This document shows, piece by piece, positions 24,775 through 35,751 of a stretch of DNA of 61,423 nucleotides. Below the pieces are notes generated by a model, which searched no databases, was not told the DNA's origin, and saw nothing but the letters and a program-made list of their open reading frames with translations. How positions within the stretch are numbered: the first letter of the stretch is position 1; every line of letters begins with the position of its first letter. Made by a program: the position numbers and the translations under genes. The stretch comes from Methylotenera sp. (GTDB lineage: Bacteria > Pseudomonadota > Gammaproteobacteria > Burkholderiales > Methylophilaceae). The stretch lies in assembly GCA_005777825.1 (NCBI GenBank), contig SXLB01000026.1, forward strand, positions 1-61,423. The letters are read 5' to 3'.

Positions 24775-25960
24775 ACTACTCGTGCAGCAAGTGACCATAA
24801 TGGGTGCAACGGGCACCATAGGCATGCAAACTTTGGACGTTATCGCGCAGCATCCCAAGCGGTTTAGCGTTTTTGCCTTGAGCGCTAATAACAACGTGGC
24901 GGGCATGTTGGCTTTATGTGTGCAATACCAGCCGCATTTTGCCGTCATGTTGCAAGCCGAGGCGGCTGCTCATTTAAGCCAAGAACTTAAGGTTGTAGGC
25001 TGCAAAACAGCGGTATTGCATGGCGAGCAAGCACTTTGCGAGGTGGTGGCGCACGACGACGTAGATATCGTCATGGCAGCCATTGTTGGTGCGGCAGGCC
25101 TGCATCCGGCCATGGCTGCGGCAAAGGCCGGCAAGCGCATTCTTTTGGCCAACAAAGAAACATTGGTCATGGTAGGCAAGCTTTTCATGCAAGCCGTGCA
25201 AGAGGGCGGTGCAACCCTGTTGCCCATAGATAGCGAGCACAATGCTATCTTTCAAGTGATGCCGCCATATAAAGCCAGCGATTTAACGCGCCTCGGAGTT
25301 AAAAAAATACTCCTAACCGCATCGGGCGGACCTTTTAGAGATGCAACTTTAGAAAAACTTCAGGCTGTAAGCCGTGCCGAGGCGCTCAATCACCCCAACT
25401 GGGTAATGGGCCCTAAAATTACTATAGACTCTGCTACCTTAATGAACAAAGGTCTAGAAGTGATAGAGGCGCACTGGCTGTTTAATGCCAGTGCAGAGCA
25501 AATTGAAGTGGTGGTGCACCCGCAAAGTGTCATTCATTCTATGGTGGAGTACATCGACGGCAGCATATTGGCGCAATTAGGCAACCCTGATATGCGCACC
25601 CCTATTGCATACGGTTTAGCCTACCCCGAGAGGTTGAGCAGTGGCGTAGCAAGCTTGGATATATTGGCCACGGCCCGTTTGGATTTTTGCGCACCAGACA
25701 CAGTCCGTTTTCCTTGTTTGCAATATGCATACGATGTGCTCAGAGCCGGAGGAACAGCACCCGCCATATTAAATGCCGCCAACGAAATCGCCGTTGAGGC
25801 GTTTTTGGCTGAAAAAATAAGCTTTATGGCTATTCCTAACACCATAGAACAGGTCTTGTCCTTGTCGCATTTTTCCGCTGTAGAGTCCATAGAGCAATTG
25901 GTGTCGGTTGATGCCCAAGCTAGGCTTGCCACCGCAAAAATTATTCGGGCGCTATGTTAG
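24764..25960 (+). CDS. dxr: 1-deoxy-D-xylulose 5-phosphate reductoisomerase
   Basis: Second step of the MEP isoprenoid route, NADPH-dependent. 398 residues from ATG 24764. The NADPH-binding loop is [17 protein letters not shown], followed by [12 protein letters not shown], the metal site [56 protein letters not shown], and [13 protein letters not shown] longer frame from 24746 lies in cdsA and is unneeded. The gene feeds isopentenyl units to UppS and to the squalene genes. It overlaps cdsA by 11 bp and rseP by 7 bp. Confidence 0.97.
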   Translation: MSDKLLVQQVTIMGATGTIGMQTLDVIAQHPKRFSVFALSANNNVAGMLALCVQYQPHFAVMLQAEAAAHLSQELKVVGCKTAVLHGEQALCEVVAHDDVDIVMAAIVGAAGLHPAMAAAKAGKRILLANKETLVMVGKLFMQAVQEGGATLLPIDSEHNAIFQVMPPYKASDLTRLGVKKILLTASGGPFRDATLEKLQAVSRAEALNHPNWVMGPKITIDSATLMNKGLEVIEAHWLFNASAEQIEVVVHPQSVIHSMVEYIDGSILAQLGNPDMRTPIAYGLAYPERLSSGVASLDILATARLDFCAPDTVRFPCLQYAYDVLRAGGTAPAILNAANEIAVEAFLAEKISFMAIPNTIEQVLSLSHFSAVESIEQLVSVDAQARLATAKIIRALC

Positions 25961-27321
25961 CACCTTTAGCTTTTATTTTAGCCATAGCCATATTGGTGAC
26001 GGTGCACGAATACGGCCATTTTCAGGTGGCGCGATGGTGTGGTGTACGAGTGCTAAAATTCTCCATAGGCTTTGGTAAGCCCCTGTGGGTAAAGAAGTTC
26101 GGTAAGGATCAAACCGAGTTTATCGTTGCGGCCATCCCCTTAGGTGGCTATGTCAAAATGCTAGATGAGCGCGAGATCAATCAAGAGGCAGCTGCGCGAG
26201 TAAGCTATTCAAACGAAGAGCTAAATCGGGCATTTAATCGTCAGCCTGTAGTTAAACGCATGGCCATCGTTTTGGCAGGGCCTTTAGCTAACTTGCTGCT
26301 AGCCATCCTGCTATACAGCATGCTGTTCATGATGGGTGTAATCGGCTTAAAGCCCACCTTAGCTGATGTTGTACCGCAGAGCCCTGCTGCTTTGGCCGGC
26401 TTTGAAATTGGCGAAACCGTGCAAACGGTTAATGGCAGGGCTGTTGCAAGCTGGCAGGATTTTCATTGGCTACTGCTTAAATCCTCGCTTAATCACGAAA
26501 GCGTCGAAGTCGGCGGCCTAAGCAAGCAGCAAGAAGAAAAAAAACACACTCTAAACCTAAGTGCCTTGCGCAAAGCGCAGGCCAATAACGATGCTTTTGC
26601 TAGCCTAGGCTTTACGCCTCAGCAAGTGATGATGCCCGCCAGAGTAGGTGAGGTGGTGAGTGGCAGCCCGGCTAACAATGCAGGCCTGCAAATTGACGAT
26701 TTAATAGTGGCTGTGGATAAGCAATCAATAGCCACATGGCAGGATTTTGTTGGCTACGTCAGGGTGCATGCTGGGCAGGAATTGGCCGTACAAATTTTAC
26801 GCGGCGGATCGGCATTAACCATCCACATTAAGCCAACTGTGCAAATGGAGCAGGGCGTGGCCGTGGGCCACATCGGGGCGGCGGTAAAGATGCTAGCCAG
26901 CGGCTTGATCGTTCAGCAATATAGCTTGCCTGTGGCGATGATGAAGGCTGTCGAGAAGACTTGGGATACGGCTATATTTAGCCTGCAAATGCTTATTAAA
27001 ATGCTCCTAGGCCAAGCGTCTTGGCAAGGCGTAAGTGGGCCTGTCACCATCGCCAGTTACGCAGGCCAAACTGCCAGCATGGGCATCAAGGTTTTTATAG
27101 GCTTTTTAGCTTTAATCAGTATCAGCATAGGCGTGTTGAATCTATTGCCTATACCAGTTTTAGATGGCGGCCATTTGATGTACTATATGGTTGAAATTTT
27201 AACTGGCAAACCCGTACCTGAGTCCGTCATGGCTGTAGGGCAAAAAATTGGTCTGACCTTATTGGGTTTGATGACGATCATTGCTTTTTATAACGACATA
27301 ACTAGATTAATAACAGGCTGA
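25954..27321 (+). CDS. rseP: site-2 zinc protease RseP
   Basis: Inner-membrane metalloprotease that cleaves anti-sigma factors within the membrane. 455 residues. The zinc motif HEYGH is at residues 18-22 in the first membrane segment, and the third ligand lies in [13 protein letters not shown] near residue 395. Two periplasmic PDZ domains lie between ([16 protein letters not shown] and [16 protein letters not shown]). It overlaps dxr, and bamA follows after 3 bp. No rpoE or rseA is in the window, so the sigma-E link is from family knowledge. Confidence 0.96.
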   Translation: MLAPLAFILAIAILVTVHEYGHFQVARWCGVRVLKFSIGFGKPLWVKKFGKDQTEFIVAAIPLGGYVKMLDEREINQEAAARVSYSNEELNRAFNRQPVVKRMAIVLAGPLANLLLAILLYSMLFMMGVIGLKPTLADVVPQSPAALAGFEIGETVQTVNGRAVASWQDFHWLLLKSSLNHESVEVGGLSKQQEEKKHTLNLSALRKAQANNDAFASLGFTPQQVMMPARVGEVVSGSPANNAGLQIDDLIVAVDKQSIATWQDFVGYVRVHAGQELAVQILRGGSALTIHIKPTVQMEQGVAVGHIGAAVKMLASGLIVQQYSLPVAMMKAVEKTWDTAIFSLQMLIKMLLGQASWQGVSGPVTIASYAGQTASMGIKVFIGFLALISISIGVLNLLPIPVLDGGHLMYYMVEILTGKPVPESVMAVGQKIGLTLLGLMTIIAFYNDITRLITG

Positions 27322-27324
27322 TGC

Positions 27325-29664
27325 ATGGCATTAAACAAAGTAAGCACCATTAAAAGAAATCAAATAGGACGCCACTGCTTGCAGCTCAAATCCATTGTAT
27401 TATTGCTCACTGGCTTGTATGCCAATGTGGCCATGGCCATGACGCCATTTGTTATCAAAGACATCCGTGTGGAAGGTATACAGCGTACCGAAGCCGGCAC
27501 GGTGTTCACCAATTTACCGGTCAAAGTCGGCGACAGCATGACCGACGATTTGGCCTCCCAAGCGATTAAAGCCTTATACGGCACCGGGTTTTTTAAAGAC
27601 GTGCGCATAGAAGCAGAAGGCGACGTGCTGGTGGTGACCGTTCAAGAGCGTTCATCTATTGCACAGATTGATTTTAGCGGTAATAAATCGTTTCCTACCG
27701 ACAAGATGAAAGAAGGCCTAAAGCAAATTGGTATTGCAGACGGTCAGATTTTTGATAAGTCGCAGTTAGATCGTGCTGAACAAGAAATCAAGCGACAATA
27801 TCTGTCTCAAGGTAAATACGGTGCCAGTGTCAAAGCGGTGGTCTCACCGCTGGAGCGCAATCGCGTCGCAGTGCGGTTTGATGTAGAAGAGGGTGCCGTT
27901 TCTAAGATACGCAGCATCAATATCGTTGGCAATCAAGCCTTCTCTATGGACGATTTGCGCGCTGAGTTTTTGTTGACCACGCCCAATTGGATGAGCTGGT
28001 GGAATAAAGACGATCAGTATTCCAAACAAAAACTAAATGCTGACCTTGAGACTTTGCGTTCTTTCTACATGAATCAAGGCTACCTGGAATTTAATATCGA
28101 TTCCACGCAAGTCTCCATCACCCCCGATAAAAAAGACATCTACATCACCGTCAATATTACGGAAGGTGAAAAATACACCATATCAGAGGTGAAGTTGGCC
28201 GGAGAAAGCATCGTGCCGGACAGCGAATTGCAGGCATTAATTGCCGTTAAGAAAGGCGATACCTTTAGCCGCAGCAACATCACGCAATCCAGTAAGGCCA
28301 TCAGCGATCGTCTAAGTAATGAAGGCTATGCATTTGCGAACGTTAATCCTGTGCCTGAGGTTAACAAAGAATTGCATACCGCCGCTTTTACTTTTTATAT
28401 TGATCCAGGAAAGCGCGTCTATGTTAGGCGTATCAATATCGTCGGCAACACACGCACTCGCGATGAGGTGGTGCGTCGTGAAGTTCGTCAATTGGAATCG
28501 GCTTGGTATGCCTCAACTAAAATCAATCGCTCCAAAGAGCGCTTGGTGCGCACCCAATATTTCTCAGATGTGAACGTAGAAACGCCCGCCGTACCAGGTA
28601 CGGCGGACCAAGTGGATCTCAATATCAGCGTGGTTGAGCAATCGACCGGCAGCATACAATTTGGTGCCGGCTTGTCCAGCAATGAGGGCGTGGTGTTTGG
28701 TGTCACGGTTAATCAGAACAACTTCCTAGGTACCGGTAACCGCGTGAGCGCACAGCTTAACACGGGTAAGGTGAACACCACTTACGCCTTGTCTTATACC
28801 GACCCTTACTTCACGCCTGACGGCGTCAGTAGAGGTTTTGATGTCTACAGACGCGACGTCAACACCGGCTCTACGGATAACGTCGGTAACTACAAAACCT
28901 CGTCTTACGGAGGAGGGGTACGCTTCGGTATTCCATTAAACGAACGAGACGGCGTGAATTTTGGATTGTCTGCTGATTTGACAGACATTAATTTGTATGC
29001 AGACAGCCCAATTCAATACCAAAACTATTGCGGCAATACCACAGGCTGCACCAGCAACTCCATCGCCTTGAGTGCAGGATGGTCGCACGACAGCCGCGAC
29101 AGCATTATGTACACCAATAACGGCGTGTATCAGCGCTTGACTGGTGAAGTCACCATGCCTGTGCTGGATTTGCAATACTATAAAATCAATTACAAGCACT
29201 CCTGGTATAAGGAAATGGTCAAAGACCTGACATTGATGCTAAACGGCGAGTTAGGCTACGCGCATTCATACGGTAGTGCCAAGTACCCATTCTTTAAAAA
29301 TTTCTATATGGGCGGTGTAAACTCAGTTCGAGGCTACGCAATTGGAACATTGGGGCCTAAAGATAGCACTAACACTTATTACGTGGGGGGTAACCAAAGT
29401 GCGCTAGCCAGCGCAGAATTGTTTTATCCCGTACCAGGCATCAAAGATTCTAAGCAGTTTAGATTAAGCACCTTTGTTGACTCAGGCTACGTATGGGGAT
29501 CCAATCAAACGCCGGACCCCAAAGATTTACGCTACTCGGCAGGTGTCGGAGTGAGCTGGTTCTCTCCATTTGGCCCGCTAAAATTAATCTATGCTAAACC
29601 TTTGAATGCAAGTGCTTCAGACATTACGGAAAGCATACAATTTCAGCTGGGCCAACAGTTCTAA
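27325..29664 (+). CDS. bamA: outer membrane protein assembly factor BamA
   Basis: Central beta-barrel of the BAM complex. 779 residues. A long signal peptide ends near residue 38 (VAMA). Five POTRA domains follow (about residues 43-440; first [20 protein letters not shown]), then the 16-strand Omp85 barrel with the lid-loop motif GGVNSVRGY and a C-terminal Phe (LGQQF). The length is family-typical. It lies 3 bp after rseP and before skp, the standard envelope-biogenesis order. Confidence 0.97.
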   Translation: MALNKVSTIKRNQIGRHCLQLKSIVLLLTGLYANVAMAMTPFVIKDIRVEGIQRTEAGTVFTNLPVKVGDSMTDDLASQAIKALYGTGFFKDVRIEAEGDVLVVTVQERSSIAQIDFSGNKSFPTDKMKEGLKQIGIADGQIFDKSQLDRAEQEIKRQYLSQGKYGASVKAVVSPLERNRVAVRFDVEEGAVSKIRSINIVGNQAFSMDDLRAEFLLTTPNWMSWWNKDDQYSKQKLNADLETLRSFYMNQGYLEFNIDSTQVSITPDKKDIYITVNITEGEKYTISEVKLAGESIVPDSELQALIAVKKGDTFSRSNITQSSKAISDRLSNEGYAFANVNPVPEVNKELHTAAFTFYIDPGKRVYVRRINIVGNTRTRDEVVRREVRQLESAWYASTKINRSKERLVRTQYFSDVNVETPAVPGTADQVDLNISVVEQSTGSIQFGAGLSSNEGVVFGVTVNQNNFLGTGNRVSAQLNTGKVNTTYALSYTDPYFTPDGVSRGFDVYRRDVNTGSTDNVGNYKTSSYGGGVRFGIPLNERDGVNFGLSADLTDINLYADSPIQYQNYCGNTTGCTSNSIALSAGWSHDSRDSIMYTNNGVYQRLTGEVTMPVLDLQYYKINYKHSWYKEMVKDLTLMLNGELGYAHSYGSAKYPFFKNFYMGGVNSVRGYAIGTLGPKDSTNTYYVGGNQSALASAELFYPVPGIKDSKQFRLSTFVDSGYVWGSNQTPDPKDLRYSAGVGVSWFSPFGPLKLIYAKPLNASASDITESIQFQLGQQF

Positions 29665-29708
29665 AAATTGCAATCTCAGCATTTTTGTCATAAATGTCCA
29701 ATCTGCTT

Positions 29709-29718
29709 GTGGCATAAT
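29709..29718 (+). promoter_or_regulatory. possible internal promoter before skp (extended -10)
   Basis: TGTGGCATAATAA carries TGGCATAAT, an extended -10-like element, in the bamA-skp gap. TTGTCA at 29685 is too far away to be a proper -35. The same 12 bases GTGGCATAATAA recur at 50571 before another exported-protein gene. Confidence 0.35.
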
Positions 29719-29751
29719 AAACACATAAACAGTCTGTATTAGGAGATTTAA

Positions 29752-30255
29752 TTGAACCACCCATTGCAAAAATTCCTTGCTGCCAGCTTCATGGCCATAG
29801 CCTTTACTGCCCAAGCAGCCGAATTGAAAGTTGGTTATGTGCAGGTCGATAAAATCCTTCAAGAAGCACCACAAACGGCCGAAAGCGGAAAAAAATTAGA
29901 GCGCGAATTCAGCCCTCGCTCTCAAGAGCTGGATAAAATGGCTAAGCAAATAAAAGAGCTGGAAACGGCACTGGATAAAGACGGTTTAACCATCACGGAA
30001 GCTGAACGCCGAAATAAAGAGCGCGATGTGCAAAACATCAAGGTTGAATTCCAACGCAAACAGCGTGAATTACGTGAAGACATTAATTTGCGTAAAAATG
30101 AAGAGCTAGGCAGCCTACAAGATCGCATCAACAAGGCTGTGCAGGGCGTGGCTAAAGCTGAAAATTACGATTTGGTTATGTACAGCGGCGTAGCGTATGC
30201 GGCTGATAAAATCGACATCACCGATAAGGTGTTAAAAGCACTAGGAAAAAAATAA
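29752..30255 (+). CDS. skp: periplasmic chaperone Skp/OmpH
   Basis: Holds unfolded outer-membrane proteins on their way to BAM. 167 residues from a TTG with AGGAG 6 nt upstream. The signal peptide ends AQA near residue 22. The mature part starts ELKVGYVQVDKILQEAP, continues as a long charged coiled coil (about residues 45-120) that forms the tentacles, and ends with a beta strand (YDLVMYSGVAYA). It lies between bamA and lpxD. Confidence 0.95.
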   Translation: MNHPLQKFLAASFMAIAFTAQAAELKVGYVQVDKILQEAPQTAESGKKLEREFSPRSQELDKMAKQIKELETALDKDGLTITEAERRNKERDVQNIKVEFQRKQRELREDINLRKNEELGSLQDRINKAVQGVAKAENYDLVMYSGVAYAADKIDITDKVLKALGKK

Positions 30256-30303
30256 CTTAGCCCTAAGCGCTATTGGGCGAGCTTAATACTAAGGCGTGCC
30301 AGC

Positions 30304-31338
30304 ATGGCCAAATCCTACACACTGGCTGAGATAGCAAAGACCTTAGGCGGCACTGTAATTGGCGATGCCGCAGTTAGGGTAAGCAAAGTGGCCTCATTAA
30401 GCCATGCCACGTGTGGCGATATTGGCTTTCTCAATGAGACCAGATACCAAAGTCAATTAGCCACATGCGGTGCCAGCGCCGTTGTCTTACGCTCGGACGA
30501 TGTGCATTTAACCGATTTGCCACGTCTGGTAGTGCCGCAGCCCTATGCTTACTACGCCAAATTAGCTGCCATGTTAAGTCCCCCACCAATTAAAACACCT
30601 GGTGTCGCAGCTAGCGCGGTAATCCATGCCAGCGCCAGCATACCATCCTCATGCAGCATAGGCCCGCTAAGCGTAATAGGTGCGGGCGTGGTATTGGGTG
30701 AACACGTGCATATAGGCAGCGGTTGTGTCATTGAGCATGATGTTAGCCTTGGCGCGCACAGCCAATTGGAATCCAATGTCACCGTAGCTCACCACTGCAG
30801 CATAGGCCAGCATTGCCACATTCATGCAGGCGCAGTCCTAGGTTCGGATGGATTTGGTTATGCTCAAGAATCGCAAGCTTGGCTCAAGATTCCACAGTTA
30901 GGCCGTGTTCGGCTAGGCAGTCATGTTGATGTTGGAGCCAATACCACCATAGACCGCGGCGCCTTGGACGATACCGTGATTGAAGATGGCGTTAAATTGG
31001 ATAACTTAATTCAAATTGGACACAATTGCCAGATAGGCCAACACACGGCCATCGCTGCTTGCGTGGCCATTGCCGGCAGCACTAAAATTGGCAAAGATTG
31101 CAAGATAGGCGGGGCGGCCATGGTCTTAGGGCATTTGGAAATTGTCGACGGCGTGACCGTTAGCGCCGGCAGCATGATTACACGCTCTTTGCTACAACAA
31201 GACACCTACACGGCCATCATGCCATTCCAAACGCACCAGGGCTGGCTAAATAACGCAGCGCAAATACGGCATTTAGACAAGCTGGCAAGAAAAATTAAAA
31301 ATCTCGAAAAACAGCTGGCTCTGTTAAAATCGAGTTAA
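30304..31338 (+). CDS. lpxD: UDP-3-O-(3-hydroxyacyl)glucosamine N-acyltransferase
   Basis: Third step of lipid A synthesis. 344 residues. The N-terminal uridine-binding domain (LAEIAKTLGG, ATCGDIGFL) is followed by a left-handed beta helix of hexapeptide repeats (about residues 100-310) with the catalytic His region NLIQIGHNCQIG. A short coiled C terminus ends KNLEKQLALL. It belongs to the skp-lpxD-fabZ-lpxA-lpxB series. Confidence 0.97.
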   Translation: MAKSYTLAEIAKTLGGTVIGDAAVRVSKVASLSHATCGDIGFLNETRYQSQLATCGASAVVLRSDDVHLTDLPRLVVPQPYAYYAKLAAMLSPPPIKTPGVAASAVIHASASIPSSCSIGPLSVIGAGVVLGEHVHIGSGCVIEHDVSLGAHSQLESNVTVAHHCSIGQHCHIHAGAVLGSDGFGYAQESQAWLKIPQLGRVRLGSHVDVGANTTIDRGALDDTVIEDGVKLDNLIQIGHNCQIGQHTAIAACVAIAGSTKIGKDCKIGGAAMVLGHLEIVDGVTVSAGSMITRSLLQQDTYTAIMPFQTHQGWLNNAAQIRHLDKLARKIKNLEKQLALLKSS

Positions 31339-31400
31339 TGAAAACGAGATTGCATCCTAATTAAATTAGCGAACATCATTTAAAATAAGCCGAGAGAAAA

Positions 31401-31874
31401 ATGACCAACACCACGACCTCTACCAGCATGGATATCCATGAAATATTGGACCACCTGCCACATCGCTACCCGTTCATATTAATAGACCGCGTCATTTCTA
31501 TGGAATTAGGCAATGAAATCGTGGCGTTAAAAAACGTCACAATTAACGAGCCATTTTTTCCTGGGCATTTTCCCTATCACCCTGTAATGCCTGGCGTTTT
31601 GATTGTAGAGGCTATGGCGCAAGCCGCTGCTATCTTGTCCTTCAAAACCATGGGCGTAAAACCCAGTGATGACTCGGTGTATTACTTCGCGGGCATAGAC
31701 AGCGCACGATTTAAACGCCCGGTGTCACCTGGCGACCAAATCGTCTTTAACGTGAAGATTGATCGAATTTTAAAAGGCATATGGAAGTACTCTGGCGTAG
31801 CCAGCGTGGATGGCCACGTCGTGGCTGAAGCCCAGATGATGTGCATACTTAAAGCGATAGATAAAAAAGAGTAA
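31401..31874 (+). CDS. fabZ: 3-hydroxyacyl-[ACP] dehydratase FabZ
   Basis: Dehydrates hydroxyacyl-ACP in fatty acid elongation and competes with LpxA/LpxD for the same acyl pool. 157 residues. [11 protein letters not shown], catalytic His56 in EPFFPGHFP and Glu70 in [10 protein letters not shown] are present. The ~10-residue Thr/Ser-rich start is longer than usual; ATG at residue 10 (31428) is an alternative. It lies 5 bp before lpxA. Confidence 0.97.
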   Translation: MTNTTTSTSMDIHEILDHLPHRYPFILIDRVISMELGNEIVALKNVTINEPFFPGHFPYHPVMPGVLIVEAMAQAAAILSFKTMGVKPSDDSVYYFAGIDSARFKRPVSPGDQIVFNVKIDRILKGIWKYSGVASVDGHVVAEAQMMCILKAIDKKE

Positions 31875-31879
31875 GCCGG

Positions 31880-32656
31880 ATGCTAGCGGCAAAAATTCAT
31901 GCCACGGCCATCATCCATCCAACTGCAGAGCTCGATTCCAGTGTAGAGGTGGGGCCTTACTCCATCATAGGGCCCAAGGTGCGTATCGCCGCTGATACGG
32001 TTATCGCTAGCCATGTCACTATCAATGGTGAGACCAGCATAGGTGTTGGCAACCGCATTTATCAATACGCCTCATTGGGTGAGGCCCCGCAGGATAAAAA
32101 ATACCAGGGTGAGCCGACCCGCTTAGTCATTGGCAATCACAATACCATACGCGAATTTTGTACGATTAATCGTGGAACGACACAAGACCGTGGCGTTACC
32201 GAAATTGCAAACGACAACTGGATCATGGCCTACGTGCACATCGCTCACGACTGCCAAGTTGGCAATCACACGGTGTTAGCTAACAACACATCCTTGGCCG
32301 GTCACGTGCAAGTGCATGATTACGCCGTTCTTGGCGGCTTTACCTTGGTGCATCAGTTTTGCAAAATTGGCGCCCACGTTATTACGGCTGTGGGTTCAGT
32401 GGTTTTTAAAGACATTCCTCCCTATGTGGCCGCCGCCGGTTACGATGCTAAACCGCATGGCATTAACGCGGAAGGCCTTAAGCGCCGGGGTTACTCGGCA
32501 GACAAACTCTTGCAGATCAAACGCGCCTACAAAACGCTATACCGCAAAGGCCTCAGTTTAGCTGAGGCGAAACACCAAATTAGTAACGTGACTGGGGATG
32601 ACGTTCGTTTGCTGACGGATTTCCTTAATGCCTCCACGCGCGGCATCATTAGGTAA
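31880..32656 (+). CDS. lpxA: UDP-N-acetylglucosamine acyltransferase
   Basis: First step of lipid A synthesis. 258 residues. Hexapeptide beta-helix repeats start at HATAIIHPTAELDSSVEVGPYSIIG. HIAHDCQVGNHTVLANN contains the catalytic His (about 122), and GGFTLVHQFCKIGAHV follows. A helical C domain (GLKRRGYSADKLLQIKRAYK) completes the protein. The length and order are standard. Confidence 0.98.
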   Translation: MLAAKIHATAIIHPTAELDSSVEVGPYSIIGPKVRIAADTVIASHVTINGETSIGVGNRIYQYASLGEAPQDKKYQGEPTRLVIGNHNTIREFCTINRGTTQDRGVTEIANDNWIMAYVHIAHDCQVGNHTVLANNTSLAGHVQVHDYAVLGGFTLVHQFCKIGAHVITAVGSVVFKDIPPYVAAAGYDAKPHGINAEGLKRRGYSADKLLQIKRAYKTLYRKGLSLAEAKHQISNVTGDDVRLLTDFLNASTRGIIR

Positions 32657-32660
32657 GCAT

Positions 32661-33794
32661 ATGCTCAGAATAGGCATAGTGGCTGGTGAAGCATCTGGGG
32701 ACATGCTGGGCGGCCTGCTCATGCAAGCCTTAAAAAACAAACGCAGTGACATTGAGTTTGTTGGCATAGCTGGCCCTAAGATGATGCGAGAGGGTGCGCA
32801 ATCGCTATTTCCTATGGAGCGCTTGTCGGTTCGTGGCTACCTGGAAGTGATTAAGCATGCCTTAGGCTTGATGCGCATCAGGCGTCAATTAATTAAGCAT
32901 TTTTTAAATCACCGCGTGGACCTATTCATAGGCATAGACGCCCCAGATTTTAATTTCCACATAGAAAAAAAATTAAAAAAACAGGGCATTAAAACCATCC
33001 ATTATGTCAGCCCATCCATATGGGCCTGGCGCAAAAACCGATTAAATAAGATCAAACGTGCTGTATCGCATGTATTAACCTTGTTTCCTTTCGAATCCGC
33101 GCTTTACCAAGAGGCGGGCGTGCCGGTTAGCTACGTCGGCCATCCTTTAGCTGACGCCATACCTCTCCAGCCTGATACGGCTGCAGCACGTGCTGCCTTG
33201 CGACTCAAGCCTACGGACTTGGTGGTAGCCATGTTACCAGGCAGTCGGCAAAGTGAAGTGCAAGAACATGCTACCTTATTTATTCAAACAGCAAAAAAAA
33301 TGCATGCAGATTACCCGCATGCCGTATTTTTAGTGCCTTTTGTTACCCGAGAAAGCAAACAAATTTTCGAATTAGCTTTATTTCACGAGCACGAACCGCT
33401 GCCTATACAGATCTTATTTGGTCACGCACATGACGCCATGCATGCCGCCGACGTTGTTATAGCGGCTTCAGGTACGGCCACATTAGAAGCCGCTTTACTG
33501 AAAAAACCTATGGTGATTACCTATCGCATGCCTATCTTAAGTTGGTGGGTATTAAAACGCATGCTCATGCAGCCGTATGTCGGCTTACCCAATGTATTGG
33601 CCGGCAAATTTATTGTGCCCGAACTGCTGCAACACGATGCCACGCCAGAAAAATTAGCGGAAACAGCCATTAAATTGCTAAGCGATACAGACGCATTAGA
33701 AGAGATGAAAGCCGAATTTAGCAAAATACACTTAAGTTTAAAACAGAATAATGCGGAAAAAGCCAGCAACATGATACTGGCTGATTTTTCCTAG
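32661..33794 (+). CDS. lpxB: lipid-A-disaccharide synthase
   Basis: Joins UDP-diacylglucosamine and lipid X (GT19 family). 377 residues from ATG 32661, four bases after the lpxA stop. An in-frame ATG at 32628 lies inside lpxA and adds nothing conserved. Motifs are IGIVAGEASGDMLGG, the FVGIAGPKM block, VDLFIGIDAPDFN, HYVSPSIWAW, PFESALY, LLPGSRQSEV and ASGTATLEAAL. Confidence 0.97.
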   Translation: MLRIGIVAGEASGDMLGGLLMQALKNKRSDIEFVGIAGPKMMREGAQSLFPMERLSVRGYLEVIKHALGLMRIRRQLIKHFLNHRVDLFIGIDAPDFNFHIEKKLKKQGIKTIHYVSPSIWAWRKNRLNKIKRAVSHVLTLFPFESALYQEAGVPVSYVGHPLADAIPLQPDTAAARAALRLKPTDLVVAMLPGSRQSEVQEHATLFIQTAKKMHADYPHAVFLVPFVTRESKQIFELALFHEHEPLPIQILFGHAHDAMHAADVVIAASGTATLEAALLKKPMVITYRMPILSWWVLKRMLMQPYVGLPNVLAGKFIVPELLQHDATPEKLAETAIKLLSDTDALEEMKAEFSKIHLSLKQNNAEKASNMILADFS

Positions 33795-33800
33795 CTAAGC

Positions 33801-34397
33801 ATGCAAGTCAGCCAATTGATATGCGGTGTGGATGAGGCGGGTCGAGGGCCTTTGGCTGGTTCCGTGTATGCGGCGGCGGTTATATTGGACCCAAGTCGAC
33901 CGATAGCGGGATTGGCTGATTCCAAGAAGATTTCGGAAAAGAAACGTGATGCCTTAAGCATAGAGATAAAACAGCATGCCTTAGCTTGGGCTATAGCCAG
34001 TTGTAACGCAGCAGAAATTGATCAAATCAATATACTGCAAGCCAGTTTGCTGGCCATGAAGCGCGCCATAGAAATGATGTCAACCGGTTTTGCGGTTAGT
34101 CCGGATTTGGTGCAGGTGGACGGCACGCACTGCCCAAAGATCAATTTCCCATGCGTTGCCATTGTGCAAGGCGATAGCAAAGTGCAAGCCATATCCGCCG
34201 CTTCCATCCTAGCCAAAGTGGCGCGAGATGCCGAGTTATACGAATTGGATAAGCAGTACCCGCAATACGGTTTTGCCAAGCACAAGGGCTACCCGACTGC
34301 TTTACACTTAGAAATGCTGACTTTGCACGGTGTTTCACCGACACACAGATTGAGTTACGCCCCGGTCAAAAAGCTTGCTACTTCAAGCCAGTATTAG
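33801..34397 (+). CDS. rnhB: ribonuclease HII
   Basis: Removes ribonucleotides and RNA from RNA-DNA hybrids. 198 residues. Catalytic acids lie in [25 protein letters not shown], and [22 protein letters not shown] and HKGYPTALH are also present. It closes the long lipid A gene run and overlaps the convergent RsmI-like gene by 15 bp. Confidence 0.97.
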   Translation: MQVSQLICGVDEAGRGPLAGSVYAAAVILDPSRPIAGLADSKKISEKKRDALSIEIKQHALAWAIASCNAAEIDQINILQASLLAMKRAIEMMSTGFAVSPDLVQVDGTHCPKINFPCVAIVQGDSKVQAISAASILAKVARDAELYELDKQYPQYGFAKHKGYPTALHLEMLTLHGVSPTHRLSYAPVKKLATSSQY

Positions 34398-35099
34398 AAA
34401 TAAGCAGGGGTGTTTGTGTATATCGATAGGTGGTGAGGTTTTCCAACTGGCTATGCTTTTTGTGACTATCATTTCACTAGCTAGACTGACATCGCAGGCG
34501 ATGCACAATTGGGTTTGCGCATGGCAAGTTTGCAATATGGCATCCAACATGGCCTGATTTCGATACGGCGTTTCTATAAATAGCTGCGTTTCTTTATGGC
34601 TTGCAGAGCGCTTTTCAATTTCTTTTAATTTTTGATTGCGTTGCAATTTTTCCACGGGCAAATAGCCTAGGAAAGCAAACTGCTGCCCGTTTAAACCTGA
34701 TGCCATCAAACTCAATAAGATGGAACTGGGGCCCACCATGGGCACTACCTTGATGCCTTTTTTATGCGCCAATTGCACCAGTTGGGCCCCTGGATCGGCC
34801 ACTGCCGGGCAACCCGCATCACTCATTAAACCAACATTTTGACCAGCCAGTAGCGGAGCCAATAAGTCCGGCAAGACTTTCATGTCCGTGTGCTCGTTGA
34901 GTAAATGTAAATTTAGCTCTCGCACCGGCTTTAAGGGTTTAATAGTGCTTAAGAAATGCCTGGCGGATTTTTCACTTTCCACCACAAAGGTTTCTAGCTT
35001 GCGAGCCACATTCAATACATAATCGGGTATAACATGCTGCACCATGTCATCACCAAGCGTGACTGGAATTAGGTAGAGGGTGCCCAATGCAGGTTTCAT
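34383..35099 (-). CDS. RsmI-like SAM-dependent methyltransferase (tetrapyrrole methylase fold)
   Basis: 238 residues, shorter than true RsmI (about 280). It has the N-terminal [12 protein letters not shown] and the glycine-rich SAM loop [19 protein letters not shown], plus [21 protein letters not shown], and [12 protein letters not shown]. These match COG0313. The NP.D of typical RsmI N termini is altered (PVTLGD, then [12 protein letters not shown]), as in the short paralogues often found beside maf in proteobacteria. The target RNA is therefore uncertain. It lies 14 bp after maf on the same strand. Confidence 0.85.
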   Translation of the reverse strand: MKPALGTLYLIPVTLGDDMVQHVIPDYVLNVARKLETFVVESEKSARHFLSTIKPLKPVRELNLHLLNEHTDMKVLPDLLAPLLAGQNVGLMSDAGCPAVADPGAQLVQLAHKKGIKVVPMVGPSSILLSLMASGLNGQQFAFLGYLPVEKLQRNQKLKEIEKRSASHKETQLFIETPYRNQAMLDAILQTCHAQTQLCIACDVSLASEMIVTKSIASWKTSPPIDIHKHPCLFLILA

Positions 35100-35113
35100 C
35101 GATAGCGTGCTAG

Positions 35114-35695
35114 CTAAAGCACCGAGACGTTTTCGTTAGCCAGCATGTTGACCAACGCTATCAAAGGCAGGCCAATTAAGGCATTCGGATCATCCCCATG
35201 CATTTTTTCTATGATGGCAATGCCCAAACCCTCAGACTTGGCGCTGCCAGCACAATGGTAGGGCTGCTCTTTGATCAGGTAGCTTTCAATTTGCGAGTCA
35301 CTTAAATTTCTAAATTGCACGGTGTAAGGCACGACGGTGGCTTGCATGGCTTGTGTTTTTGCATTGTACAAACACAGCGCACTATGGAAAACCACCTCTC
35401 TGCCACGCATCGTTTGCAATTGTTTGCTTGCGTTTGCATGGGTCATGGGTTTACCCAGTTGCACCCCATCTAGCACGGCTACTTGATCGCAACCTATGAT
35501 TAAGGCATTTGGTTCTTGCAAGGCGACTTTCTTGGCTTTTGATTGTGCCAAACGTAACGCCGTGGCCTCTGGGCGCTCCTTTTCTAAAGGACTTTCATCT
35601 ATTTCTGGTGATACGCACACAAAAGGCAACTGCAGACGCGCGAGGAGTTCGCGTCTGTATATGGAAGAGGAGGCTAATATCAGTGGTGCGCTCAT
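35114..35695 (-). CDS. Maf-family nucleotide pyrophosphatase (YceF type)
   Basis: 193 residues from ATG 35695. Family motifs are [28 protein letters not shown], the catalytic Asp in [22 protein letters not shown] and [19 protein letters not shown] and [15 protein letters not shown] match the YceF branch, which hydrolyses m7GTP, rather than the dTTP/UTP branch. A TTG at 35722 is in frame but not needed. The placement near yceD-rpmF agrees with the YceF assignment. Confidence 0.92.
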   Translation of the reverse strand: MSAPLILASSSIYRRELLARLQLPFVCVSPEIDESPLEKERPEATALRLAQSKAKKVALQEPNALIIGCDQVAVLDGVQLGKPMTHANASKQLQTMRGREVVFHSALCLYNAKTQAMQATVVPYTVQFRNLSDSQIESYLIKEQPYHCAGSAKSEGLGIAIIEKMHGDDPNALIGLPLIALVNMLANENVSVL

Positions 35696-35751
35696 AAGCG
35701 ATTTAAAAAACAGGCCAGCCAAGTTGTGGCCGACTTGTACTTTACATTGCT